Assembly: GCA_014898415.1 (NCBI GenBank)
Contig: RCTD01000006.1
Location: 1,054,001-1,118,000 of the forward strand
Direction: 5' to 3'
Source of the DNA: Stromatinia cepivora
Lineage: Eukaryota > Ascomycota > Leotiomycetes > Helotiales > Sclerotiniaceae
Length of the DNA stretch: 64,000 bases
Positions 10,316 through 21,057 of this stretch are shown piece by piece. The notes below the pieces were generated by a model. It had not been told where the DNA came from and searched no databases. It saw nothing but the letters and a program-made list of their open reading frames with translations. The position numbers and the translations under genes are program-made. Every line of letters begins with the position of its first letter. Within the stretch, counting starts at the first letter, position 1.

Positions 10316-11420
10316 CAGACGTGGATTATAGTTTGTTTGAGGATGAAATGACATTATGGTAGGGATAGAAATTGATCGATCGAATGATGAAACCCCATTT
10401 CCTTCTTGCAATTCTGGACTTAACATGGAAAGTGATATGCCCCATTACCGAAAAGCCATTTCAAGAGTACATGTTAGATATGATTTTTAATATCAAGCTT
10501 ACCGTGTGTTGGGAACGCTGATGAGTTTGACAGCACAAAGAAAACCATCTTGAGTGTGGGACGCAGTGAACAAATAAATCGCACATTAATCAAAATCGAA
10601 TATGTCAAGGCTTAATAACACTCTTCAATATCCCAATTCGGATTTGACAATAGAATGATTGATCATTTAGGCTTACAAAATTAGCCCTTCAAGCTTGATG
10701 CTCAAGACATGCTGGGCAGGAGTACATATGTCTCTTTTGTCCATTGCATGACTGGGAAGCATTCCCCCTTAAAAGTGTTTCAAATGTGGCACTGGCAGCA
10801 TGCAGTTTTGTTCTTGTGAGAAAATCGTTGATTACCTTTCATTGGTGTGGTGGGTGCATCTTCAAAGAAAAATTTCCTACTTGAGCGTACTTAGAGCACT
10901 ACTCTTTATCTTTTAATGTACGACCTTCTGAGCACTGTTTCATTCAAACCACTGTTGTTTGTGAAGAAGAAAACGTTGTGTTTGTGTGAGAAACATGCTT
11001 GCCCAACAGCCTCTAAGCTTTCAAAGCTAAAATGTGATGATGATCAATGAATACTCCTGCTAAACCTACTTGTATGAAGCTATCAGCACTGTGGAAAATC
11101 TCCTTTCATGTCATCCTGGCCTTGTTACTCTGATGACATTCATACAACCGTCCAACCCTACTCTTTCAATTCCCGTTGAATCTTACACATTCAAAGGCAT
11201 AGATTGTCTAGAGAAACATGCTTAGCCTGTTCTTTGGAGCTTGGCTTTCTTATATATTCTGGTGTATATGTAAAAGCTAGATATTGAGAGCTTTCCCTTC
11301 TTCTCTCTCACACCATTGAGACTGATCATTGCGCGAGCCAATCTTACGTTTTGAACCATCAATTCACTTATTGTGGTTTGATTAGAATAAGACATTGTTC
11401 CTCACACTTTGTAGACAACC
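10316..11420. other. Intergenic region between the two paralogues
   Basis: About 1.1 kb, AT-rich and without a supported frame on either strand. It should contain the 3' UTR of the first gene and the promoter of the second. Confidence 0.5.
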
Positions 11421-12078
11421 ATGGCAGCGAATCAAGCAAATCCACTTCCGCCACCACCTTCCATTGTGGGCCTCGGTACGACAAGAATGTTGCCTGGTGT
11501 GCGAGGCGACGGCTGGAATCCAATACAGGCTGGGGAAAGAATTATCGTGGAAGTGAATTGGGGTATGCGGGACGAACTAGCAGTTGCAGAGCCTGGTGTT
11601 CCCCAACTTCAGGATGCCAGGATGCAAGTCCGATGGGCCAGAAACAGGCGAAATTGGGCCTGAGAATGGAGACAGACAGTGGAACCAAGCACAGATGGTC
11701 GTACGTGCACCGCGACTTTTAAGAAATGGTCATGATGACGACGATGACTGGGCCGAACGGATTCGAAGAGCAGTTCCTCAAGGAAGCATCATCAATATCA
11801 GCGGCCACCCTTTTGATGCATCTGTTGAAGTTGGGGATCGTATGCGAGCACGAGAGAGAGGTCCTGTGCTACCGGGTGGTCCGATAGTTAGAAATATCCG
11901 GACGGGTACTATGTTGCAGATTCCAAATGAATCTTATTTTCCTTTGGGTCCACGAGAGATTTGCGCATGTTTAAATCATGCTTGCCGTTGCGAGTATGAG
12001 AATCATGGGGCAAGCGTGGCGTACCACCAAACACTCAACAGCAGGACACTCCCATTCTCGAATTGTAGTATGATGTAA
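11421..12078 (+). CDS. Single-module paralogue of the SH3-like/Cys-rich protein
   Basis: Two frames join if a 58-bp intron is removed at 11563-11620 (donor GTATGC, acceptor CCAG), giving 199 residues. The C-terminal part repeats the module of the neighbour: VGD turn, IV-x-NIRTG motif and the closing C-A-C-L-N-H-A-C-R-C-EYE. The N-terminal half is Pro-rich, then acidic (a run of five Asp), and may be a decayed first module (ERIIVEVNW). No signal peptide or membrane segment is visible. The intron is inferred from frame and splice sites only; an alternative is a frameshifted copy. Function unknown. Confidence 0.6.
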
Positions 12079-12984
12079 AGTGACCAAATTTGAGGTTGGA
12101 GACGGACCTATTGTATCTACATCATTGTCTGGCGCTCTATCTTTGCCGAATATTCCTCCGTGTTGCTCGTTCTCTTAAGTTCGAATTCATGGGGAGGTCA
12201 GGGTTAGCTGGTCATAGATGTCTTTCACTCATTATCCGCCTGTAGACTTGTTAAATGTGATGCAGCAAATGCGTGCCGGGCTTTTGAAGTCGAAAGGTCG
12301 AGGTTCACAGGTGATGCCACAATTCGCTCCTGCACTATCCCACAAAATATAGCTGGCTATATCACCCACACTGCTATCCTCTTGACTTTGGATGATTTTT
12401 TGTAACCCCTCATTTTGATAATACATTTGTCCTGTATTTCTAGATGACAATGCGCCTGATAAACACATCAACTCCATGTCTTCAGGAATTCTACGATGGT
12501 CGTATACTAGTCTATGCTATCTTTTCGTATCGATGGGGCAAGAAAGAAGTAACATTTCAAAATATGTAAGGCAGCAATTGTATCAAGTTGGGAGGTTTTG
12601 TGAAATCGAAGGATCTTAACATCAATTAAGATTGTGAACCTGATACTTAAAGCCTGCATAACTCAAATCAAAATCCCATGCTCTTGGGAGGGAAATGATA
12701 TAAAAAGGCTTGAAAGACAGCTAACTCGATGTCCTATCTATATTGTAATTTTTTGATTGGTTTGCAGGCTAATATTTGAAAGGGTACAAAAAGATTCACT
12801 TGAACCTGAACTCTGTCATTCAAGTGGACTAATCTAGTCCTCAACTTGTCACCTTTGTTAATAACAGTTGTACCAGAAGCAAAAGATTTGAGAAATCATA
12901 AGTCAGATCATCACATCAAAGTTTTACTTGATAAATTCATATTACTGGAGATTTACTCGGACAAAGGTTTCTCCGGACTCCATA
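12079..12984. other. Intergenic region without recognised gene
   Basis: About 0.9 kb. A minus-strand frame at 12232-12477 exists but has no recognisable domain, and I do not support it as a gene. The right part should hold the promoter of the GTPase gene. Confidence 0.5.
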
Positions 12985-14349
12985 ATGAATTACTTTCACC
13001 GCCCTGCTTCTGCTTCAAAAGCTCAAGCTCAAGCTTCGAGCTCACAATCTCTCTTCAATTCCTCCAGATCTCATCCTCAACCAAATATGGAGAACCATAG
13101 GCAACAAGAGGAGTCATCTACATCGGCAGTGTCTTCCCCATCCGAATCTAAAAAGCCAAGGAAGAAGAAGGTTCTGTTGATGGGAAAATCAGGTTCCGGA
13201 AAGAGTTCAATGAGAAGCATCATCTTTTCGAACTATGTCGCAAAGGATACGAGACGATTGGGTGCAACAATTGATGTCGATCTTAGCCATGTCAAGTTTC
13301 TGGGAAATTTAACACTGAATCTGTGGGATTGTGGAGGGTAAGTTCTTATCATCCCATATTTTTGAGCTTCTGAATAAACAGAGAGGCGGGGCAGCTTCCT
13401 CCACCAGTTGCATTCGAATTTTGGTAGATCCTACAAGATATTAGATTACCTTGGCCCAGCAATGCTGCTCGCGCATTAGTGATAACTGACTCCTTGTCGC
13501 CATATTATCTGCTGCGATTCAATTTCAGGCTCAACATCGCTAACGGACAATAGTCAGGATGCATTCATGGAAAACTACCTCTCCCAACAACGTCAGCATG
13601 TCTTCTCGAGCGTCGGTGTCCTCATATACGTTTTCGATATCGAATCTCGAGACTTTGACCGCGACCTTTTAACATATCGCTCGATCATTACAGCCCTCAC
13701 TCAGTTCTCACCAACCGCAAGCATTTACGTCCTGATACACAAAATGGATCTTGTCCTTCCGAACCAACGTGAGGATATCTTCCATGATAGAATATCATCC
13801 GTCCGATCTAAATCAGAATCTTTCAATATCGTACCATTTGCGACATCTATCTGGGATCAATCACTTTATAAAGCATGGGCGGAAATTATCCACGATCTAG
13901 TTCCAAATCTGGGAGAAATAGAAAGGCATCTCTCTTCACTCGGAACTATTATTGAAGCTGAGGAAGTGCTCCTATTTGAGCGCTCCTCTTTTCTTGTTGT
14001 TTCAAGTTGGACATCGCCAGAAGGAGAAGCAAATCCTACCACCGATCGGTTCGAGCGCCTTTCGAACATCATCAAAAACTTCAAACAAAGCACTTCTCGT
14101 TATACCGGTACACCTAAATCCGCAGAACAGTTTAGCCTGTTTGAGTTGAAGATGCCAAACTTTTGCATGTTCGCCGTCAAATTTACAACCAATACCTATC
14201 TGGCGGCCATCCTTCCACCCGGAGAGGAACGCTTTAATTGTGCTCTAGAGAATGCGAAGATTGCTGCGAGAGACTTCGAAGAGCTTGATAGTCCAGCGAG
14301 GAAGAGTGCTGATAGAGGAGCAACAAATACTGAGGCTAGGGTTATTTAA
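12985..14349 (+). CDS. GTR1: Rag GTPase A/B homologue (Gtr1), TORC1 nutrient signalling
   Basis: Two exons, 12985-13337 and 13554-14349, with a 216-bp intron inside the switch II region, give 382 residues. The G1 loop is [10 protein letters not shown], switch I contains GATID, G3 is WDCGGQ and G4 is HKMD, all in Rag-type spacing. The C-terminal half has the roadblock-like dimerisation domain of this family. Rag GTPases act as heterodimers (Gtr1-Gtr2 in yeast, RagA/B-RagC/D in animals) on the vacuole and recruit TORC1 when amino acids are plentiful. The N-terminal ~65 residues are a Ser/Gln-rich extension with no counterpart in yeast Gtr1; a later Met (13087) is a possible alternative start. 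The Gtr2 partner is not in this window. Confidence 0.92.
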
Positions 14350-14778
14350 ACAGAATATGGGGTTCAATTGATAGATAGATAGTACTTTCAGATATGATGA
14401 TATGACTTGATGGAAATGGGTGATGGCATGGCGTTGGATTCCGGAATACCCTTGGCGTTTTATGTAGAAATATACTGGCAAGTGGGCAGGCGAAGGGCTC
14501 AACTATATGGTCGGCTATAAGTTTTACTTCAAGTTTTGATGCTGATTGTACTGTGACACAAAATTTATGCCAATCTCGCGTGGTGATACCATATTATACA
14601 TGTTCACATGAGGCAATGAGTTGAAGCCAATCATGAGTGTCAAAATCCCAAAAGAATTGTTGAAGCTGATCTAAAAACCCAAAAAGCTCACCCGAGAAGA
14701 TCACATGGCCACCGCTCACTACCTGAATACCATTGATCTAGCAGTCCTAGACCCCGGCTGCGAGACCCCCTCGAACAT
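14350..14778. other. Short intergenic region between convergent genes
   Basis: Lies between the 3' ends of the GTPase gene and the GH25 gene. It should contain both 3' UTRs; nothing else seen. Confidence 0.5.
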
Positions 14779-15908
14779 TCACGAAAACGAGTCCAAATCC
14801 ACACCTAGGCCACAGAGCGTGGTATCTATAGCACATATTAGCATATTCTCCTGCACATCACATCTCGAATGGAGACAAAAGAGACAAGAATCAAAGGTAT
14901 ACACACCAAGATAATACTGCTTAGCAGCAGCCTTTGTCCAACCCCCCATAAAAGTATCCACGGTATTCACACCCGCCTTAAAATCATCCTGTACAGCCCA
15001 CAACGGCAAATCACTTCCAATATCCGTACTCCTACTAGCAAACATACCACTCCATTGATTTCCATTAGCATAGATTCCCCACTTCAATCCTGTAGCTTTC
15101 ATAGCTGCAACCCATTGTTTGGCTAATTGCTCATTGGCTGCAGCGCCTAGATTCCACGCGTTACAGGGGGAATTAGAAACGGATGTCGGCTCGATATCGA
15201 GCCAGAGCATCGTGATGTCCATGTTGTTGTCCGAGATTACTTTGAGGTACTCCGCCATTTGCGTAGCGACACTCTTACAGTTTGGCTCGGACCCAGTCGG
15301 TGTACCCGTGCAGGGAAATATGTAGGAGTCGATGCGGGTGAAACCGGCCGCTTTGGCGTTTTTGTAGGAGGTGACAAAGTTGCTGTCTACTTGGCCGCCG
15401 GTTCCGCATGCTTGCTGATATCCGCGGATGGCGACGACGTCTTTGGTTTTCTTGGCGCATTGGAAGAAAGCCGCGCTGCCGAGTTGCGATATATCGAGGC
15501 CCAGAGAACCGGCACTTGTAGATGGGGTGGTACTCCCGCCACTTTTGATGCAGCACTGATATTTTTTAGTATGTGGAATAATGAAGATTGAAGAAGTGGG
15601 ATTCGTACTTGGATGTCAGTAGGCCCGGGGCAAAGACCACTGCTGAAGGTGCCTCCAGAGCATGCTGCGGAAGTTGCTTGGCATGTCCCCTTCCCGCTAG
15701 AACATGTTGCTACGCAGCATTGATTGTCTACGCCGCCTGGGCAAGCACCAGCTATGTATTTTCCGCCTGAGCAGGAACTGGAAGTGCTCTGGCAGAAACC
15801 GGGACCGCTTGATGTTGAGCAAGCAGTTGATGCTCTGGGAATGAGGGGGTTACTTGAAGCTACAGCAATGATACCTGTGAAGGCGATGAAAATCTTAGAG
15901 AAAGACAT
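14779..15908 (-). CDS. Secreted GH25 lysozyme-like muramidase
   Basis: Three exons (15908-15609, 15555-14907, 14825-14779) give 331 residues. The protein starts with a signal peptide (MSFSKIFIAFTGIIAVASS). Two similar Cys-rich segments of about 35 residues follow, each with a C-x5-6-C-SGG...G-x-CPG pattern. The rest is a glycoside hydrolase 25 barrel: LDISQLG at its start, WLDIEPT carrying the Asp-x-Glu catalytic pair, and WGIYANGNQWSG. GH25 enzymes cut the beta-1,4 bond between N-acetylmuramic acid and N-acetylglucosamine in bacterial peptidoglycan; the secreted form suggests action on bacteria outside the cell. The Cys-rich repeats may bind wall glycans, which is inference. Introns at 15556-15608 and 14826-14906 have clean GT-AG ends. 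Confidence 0.88.
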
Positions 15909-16992
15909 GGTTAAAGATTTTGAGCTGTTGACTAGGGAAGGTTGGGGAAAAAAAAGGAGAATGAAAGGTAAGATACTAAATAGAAAGGTGAGGACGAGGA
16001 GTATGACGATGCTACATCCCTATATCTTTATATCCTCATTTTTCTCCACGATCAGCCTCGCGAAGGATGAGATCGCCACCTTCATTTCCACATTCTTCAG
16101 CCTCTCATAACCTTTATCTTCATTTATATTATTCCCGTTTCTTGAGTGACAGTGGTAGAATTCTGCAGCCTAGGTAGGATCGTAGAATCCTTCCATCAGC
16201 TCTTGTACCGGTATTTGTGGTATAGCGGTTGTCATTGACTAGGCTCTGCAGACCCTTACGGAGAAAGCGCCATAAAGGAATGTGCCTTACAGGGTATCTC
16301 CACTATAGCACGCTGTAATGAGGTTAATCGGGTTGAAGCCCTATAAATTAGTGTTTCAATCCCTGTAAGTTAGTGCTTGAACTTTGAATAGCTGGATGCA
16401 AATTGGTGCTTGTAGTAGGATAATTCTACTTGATCGAAATCGAAAATAATCTAAACTTAATTTATACTAACTATTATCGACTACCTATTCAGCCCCAAAC
16501 AACCTGGATTCAAATTGAAAGTTTATACCAACTACAATAGCATTGGGGTTTTGTGGTTCTCTCAGGCCCTATAGTCGTGTTACTTTAAGGGCGGGGCGGG
16601 AACATGGGTAAGCAACATTATGTTACATTCAGCCGCTTCTCATCACTTGATTGAGATTTTGAATGCTAGATATGCAGGTACCTTGATTTCTTGACGTCAT
16701 GCTCTGAGAAAAGCTGAGGATGATGGTGAAATGTCTTGTATGTGGACTTGTAAAGTGATATCCTCATGGATTGAGAAAGAATAGTTTTGTGAAAAGTATC
16801 AAAACTTCCCAAGTTGGTTCCTTGTGCAACGTTGAGGCTTGAGCATTGTACGCTTATGTAATTTTGGCTTTGGCTGTAACGCTCATTTCACCGTTCCAGT
16901 ATCCATCTATTTTCGATCCCAAAGACCACCGAATCTTATTTCTATGGCCACTGATATTACGACATCTTGATACCAACCGTCGGCGCATATGA
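15909..16992. other. Intergenic region without recognised gene
   Basis: About 1.1 kb containing the GH25 promoter side (with TATATC-rich sequence near 16020) and AT-rich sequence. No supported frame. Confidence 0.5.
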
Positions 16993-17307
16993 GGGGCTTT
17001 TCTTTGGAGGACGCCAGCGAGATCATTTAGTTACATAGCTGAGATAAAGACTGTTTTTGGCTTACCCGTCGATGGATATCCATTCCTGATTTATGCCGCT
17101 GACATCACAGGCTCATCACCAGAACTCACTGCTTTTCAGAATGTTCCGGAAGGCTGGGGTAAACAGACACACAACCGCTCAACTGGCATGACACAATATT
17201 CAGAGCCTCCGCATTGGTGTAAAGATGGCCAAAAATGTGATTGTGCGTCGGGACCTGGCGACAGTCGAAGATTAATTACAGCGCAGAGAATTGGAACGAC
17301 GGTTTAA
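16993..17307 (+). pseudogene. Open frame resembling the SH3-like/Cys-rich module, no start codon
   Basis: About 105 codons are open from 16993 to the TAA at 17305, with no ATG before the middle. The translation has EGWGKQ, NRSTGMTQ, DGQKCDCASG in the order seen in the modules of the proteins at 9341 and 11421 (ERGWGKV, IRTGMTG, DGKCGC). It could be the tail of a decayed paralogue, an exon whose upstream part I could not find, or chance similarity. Upstream short ATG frames at 16947 and 16989 do not join it simply. Confidence 0.3.
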
Positions 17308-17330
17308 GCAAGTGGCTCGATGAATTTGCG

Positions 17331-18200
17331 CTATCGATGCTCAGGCTTCCTCCCCTGAATATCTCGATCATCTCCATAGAAAAACCTCAAAATTGCGCCA
17401 GCAACCGTAAGCCCATCGTGTCTTAGATGTGCGGTGTCTTTCCCATTTTCCGCTACGTCCTTATCCTCAATCCCGCCACTCTCAACACGCATGTCAATCT
17501 CACGATGTACCACTTCTTCATCAAAACCCAGATGTCCCTGACTGGTAAACAGCCTCTCCCTCAAGTACAGACCTTGAATTTTTGTATGTTCTGTACTGGC
17601 CCAGACCTCAACTCTGTCATCCTTGGAGAGCAAATCAGTTGTCGACGCTGATGGCACGGTAGTCACTTGATCCTGATGCATCTGGTGTAGACTGAGCTTT
17701 TTATCTTTCGTTTGGAACAATCTCTGGCCCACAGACGTCAGATCCATTTCCGTATGTGCCAATTCCCATTTTCCGGCCGGTTCTTGTTCCACTTTTGCCC
17801 CCAAAGCCCGTGACAATATCTGGTGACCGAAGCAAACACCACTGAACTTCATATCCTTACGTTCAACCCACAAGGTTCGCAAAAAATGTAACAACTCTTT
17901 GATCCATGGATTGTCCCCGTGAGCATCGTACATGGTTCCTGTGATCAATATTGCGTTAATAGATGGATCGATGTCGGAAACCTTGGGAGGATGCCCGTGA
18001 TGGCCATTTTCAGGGTCATCGACAACATAGTGCATTTCTGTCTCTATTTCCAATGGTGGATCGTGCTCTTTTCCGGCCTTTTTAAATAATGAGTTTAGGA
18101 TATCACTATATCCACCCTTGTTCTCCTTGACTTCCGGATGTGGCGAATCTGTCTCGAGAACCAGCATTCGAATGGGATCTCCGGATTCTTGAATTGCCAT
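17331..18200 (-). CDS. Class I glutamine amidotransferase-like protein
   Basis: A 289-residue frame from the ATG at 18200; the open frame extends 77 codons further up to 18431, but the conserved part begins at MLVLETD just after 18200. It has the flavodoxin-like GATase1 fold motifs: LITGTMYDAH, a nucleophile elbow GVCFGHQ with the candidate catalytic Cys, LHQMHQDQV and QGHLGFDEEV near the end. In canonical enzymes the last motif is GHPE, giving His and Glu of the triad; here His is kept but the Glu position reads Gly. Stand-alone fungal members of this family have no settled substrate. The gene converges on the fragment at 16993-17307. An N-terminal extension used as a targeting peptide cannot be excluded. 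Confidence 0.8.
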   Translation of the reverse strand: MAIQESGDPIRMLVLETDSPHPEVKENKGGYSDILNSLFKKAGKEHDPPLEIETEMHYVVDDPENGHHGHPPKVSDIDPSINAILITGTMYDAHGDNPWIKELLHFLRTLWVERKDMKFSGVCFGHQILSRALGAKVEQEPAGKWELAHTEMDLTSVGQRLFQTKDKKLSLHQMHQDQVTTVPSASTTDLLSKDDRVEVWASTEHTKIQGLYLRERLFTSQGHLGFDEEVVHREIDMRVESGGIEDKDVAENGKDTAHLRHDGLTVAGAILRFFYGDDRDIQGRKPEHR

Positions 18201-19451
18201 GGTTTTGAAGTCAAGTTGGTCCAATCTGAAGCTATGTCGCGGTGGAATTATTCGAAATGAGGAGATCTGTTGTTGTCCTATTGCCGAATGAAAAAATCCG
18301 CTCTTTGACCGCAATACCTGGCCAACCAGACAATCAGGGCGAAATCTTATGGTATTATATATCCTCTTGACCCGGCACTTAGCCAGTGCTGAGCATTTGG
18401 CACCGTCATGAAGTGCCCCCTCTGCCATCATTTTTAATACAGCGGAGGACTCTCCTTACCATTTTCTACAATTCATTGGCCTTATACAAGAACAAAGAGT
18501 TTTCTATGACCTTATGCCAAGTGCCAATCTAAGACACCAGACTTGTTAGCTTGTTAGTGACGTCAAATCATTGCATTCTTTATCTACCCCCTAAAATATT
18601 ATTATTATTATTTTTGAAAGTCACGAGATAGCAGTGGCCACAATTCAATTATTTGAAACATTCGATACGCCTTGACTGGTCGTGATGGGAGCACTCTTAT
18701 CCGGATCGGGAATATTGAGAGCTTGATCCACGTTCGGGGGTTTGAAGACTTTAAATACGTTTTGGCAACGGGAAAAGAACGCAGGAGCCAATTCAAGCCT
18801 AATAGAAGACAAATGCACTCCATCACTTTGTATGCAGTTCAACCATCAAAACCACTTTGAAATGATTGCTGTCCATCTTTATTTAAATATTAGCCGCCCT
18901 TCAGCTGGTCGGTCCCGGACGCTCCACTGCGTATGGTACCTTTTCCCCACCCTTCACAGAATTTAGCTTAGTTGCGATACTGTAGCACAGCTCCTTGATT
19001 TTCTTTGCCTCTACAACGCAAGAAAAATTACATCCTAAAAGTGCAATTTTTTTTCTATCGGGTTGGACTGACCGTACTTCAACGAAATCGAATCTTGGTC
19101 TTGGGCGGGAACCATGTCATATAAGTATTTCTACGAACCGGGGACGGGAGGTTTCCCTCAAAATTGGAAAACACAAGGATTTTCATGCACGGCGGCTCCA
19201 TCAACATTGTACAAGTATATTCCTAGTATTTCCTGTCGGCTCGCCTTATCATCATACTCTTGAAGTCCTGATGATCCACCAGCTCATTCAAGCCAGTCTG
19301 TACCGAGACACCGACAAGGGTCAATGCATGCTATAAGAATCAGCTGGATAGTCGGTCGATTCGGACACTAGAACCTTGTTACACTTACACTGTCCTGCAG
19401 TATCCGTCCTAGTCATCTTGAATCCTCCTTCCAAAAAAAATCACTCGCAAA
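18201..19451. other. Intergenic region between divergent genes
   Basis: About 1.25 kb between the divergently oriented amidotransferase and Zn2Cys6 genes. Several short frames overlap on both strands, none recognisable. It should hold both promoters. Confidence 0.5.
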
Positions 19452-21057
19452 ATGTTTTTGGTAATAGCGCCTCCGCCACAGGTGAGACGAGAGGGAGAAC
19501 AGATATCGGTCCCACTGCGAAAGAGAAGAGGATTACCAAAAGTTCACACAGGTTGTACGACATGCAAGTCTGACTCCCTGACTAGTCTATATTCTTTTTC
19601 ACAAGTGCTGACAAACAAATAATAGAGCTCGACGAATCAAATGTGATGAAGGGAAGCCGGAGTGTTATCGCTGTAAAATATTTTACAAGGGGACTTCTCA
19701 AAAGTGTGGTTATTTAACACGTGAATTTCCGAACTCTAGACAAGCTCTCGCAACCAAGAGAAACATCCTACCTAACAATGCCACTGAGAATATTAGGCAA
19801 TCAATTCTCAGCCACGAACCTATAAGGAGCATCTCTGATGTTGAATTCGAAAGCCCTAAACATTTCCAATATTTTCGATTTTTCTGTAGTGATGTTACGA
19901 CTCAAGTATTTGGTGGATTCTTTTCTGAGTTATGGAACAGTGTTATACTTCAAGCATGTCACCAGGAACGCTGTCTTCTTCAAGCTGTTTGTGCAATTGG
20001 GGCTCTTAGTAGGGTAATGAAGGCACGCAAGCAAGGTCAGATTATGACAATGAACGATGATTACAGATTTGCCGTACAAGAATACGGCAAAGCTCTCGGG
20101 GGAATCCAAAAGCTCGTACCGATTCGTATGACTTTGCTTGCCGCACTTCTCATATTTTCATTCGAGAATTTTCACGGAAATCATATGTCGGCAGTGACTC
20201 AGATCCAGAGCGCTGCGAACTTACTTCAAGATTGGATGAAAGATCGCGAAAAGCGTCAGATAACAGATCGAACCATATCACCAGCTCCCGATGTTATCGA
20301 AGATGCCATTTTTGCCACATTTCATAGTACACACATTGGGTTAATTTCTGCGATTGATCCCACAATATCTCAAGCCCAAGATATCATGCATGGAACTCGA
20401 ATGTATATTCCTAGTCCCGTTCCAGTCATGTTTACAAGCATTGATGATGCGGGTTACATTTTTACGGCAATTTGTAGACAAGTCATCAGCTTTCTTATGG
20501 ACACGGCGACACTTATTCGAGGAGAACAAGAACCTACCAAAGAAGATATATCAGATTCAGCACTATGGAACAAACGAATGCTCGATTGGTCTCCAGCAAT
20601 GGCCGAGTTCAAGGAGATCCTAAACGATCTTGATCAATGGCAGATTGCTTTCGAACCATTATTCAAGCGCACCAGAAAAGAAGATATCAACTTTATTACT
20701 GTCTGTACCTTGAGAGTGAACTGGTTAACAACACGTAACGGATTTCATTTGGCTTTCTTCCCTAATACACCTGCTCATGTCTATCGAGCCATTTTTGCAG
20801 AGGTCGTGGAAATTTGCAGGGCAGTCGTTGCACACCCTAGTTTTGAGAAGGGGTTTGTATTCTATACTGGTGTTGTGCCGTCACTGGCCGCAGCGGCGAG
20901 GTACGGAGCCATTTCTACTCGGAAAGAAGCCATTAAATTACTGCTAGGCATTGTGCCTAGGAGAGAGGGTAATTGGGATGCTGCAAATTGTGCTAGAGAC
21001 GCCATTGCTGCTTTGAAGATGGATATTAGAAGTCGAGAAAGGATTCGCGTGAAATGA
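19452..21057 (+). CDS. Zn2Cys6 transcription factor
   Basis: Two exons, 19452-19567 and 19626-21057, give 515 residues. The intron falls inside the DNA-binding domain, right after the second Cys, a common place in this family. The binuclear cluster reads C-x2-C-x6-C-x6-C-x2-C-x10-C (HTGCTTC then ARRIKCDEGKPECYRC); the last spacing of ten is longer than the usual six to eight. A basic stretch (RKRRGLPK) precedes the first Cys. The rest is helical with no named motif that I can assign beyond resemblance to the generic fungal-specific factor region. It is probably a nuclear DNA-binding regulator; the neighbouring genes give no clear hint of its targets. Confidence 0.85.

Noticed and set aside
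12232..12477. Minus-strand 81-codon frame with several Cys
   Set aside because: No signal peptide, no recognisable domain and no flanking support; length is within chance for this base composition.
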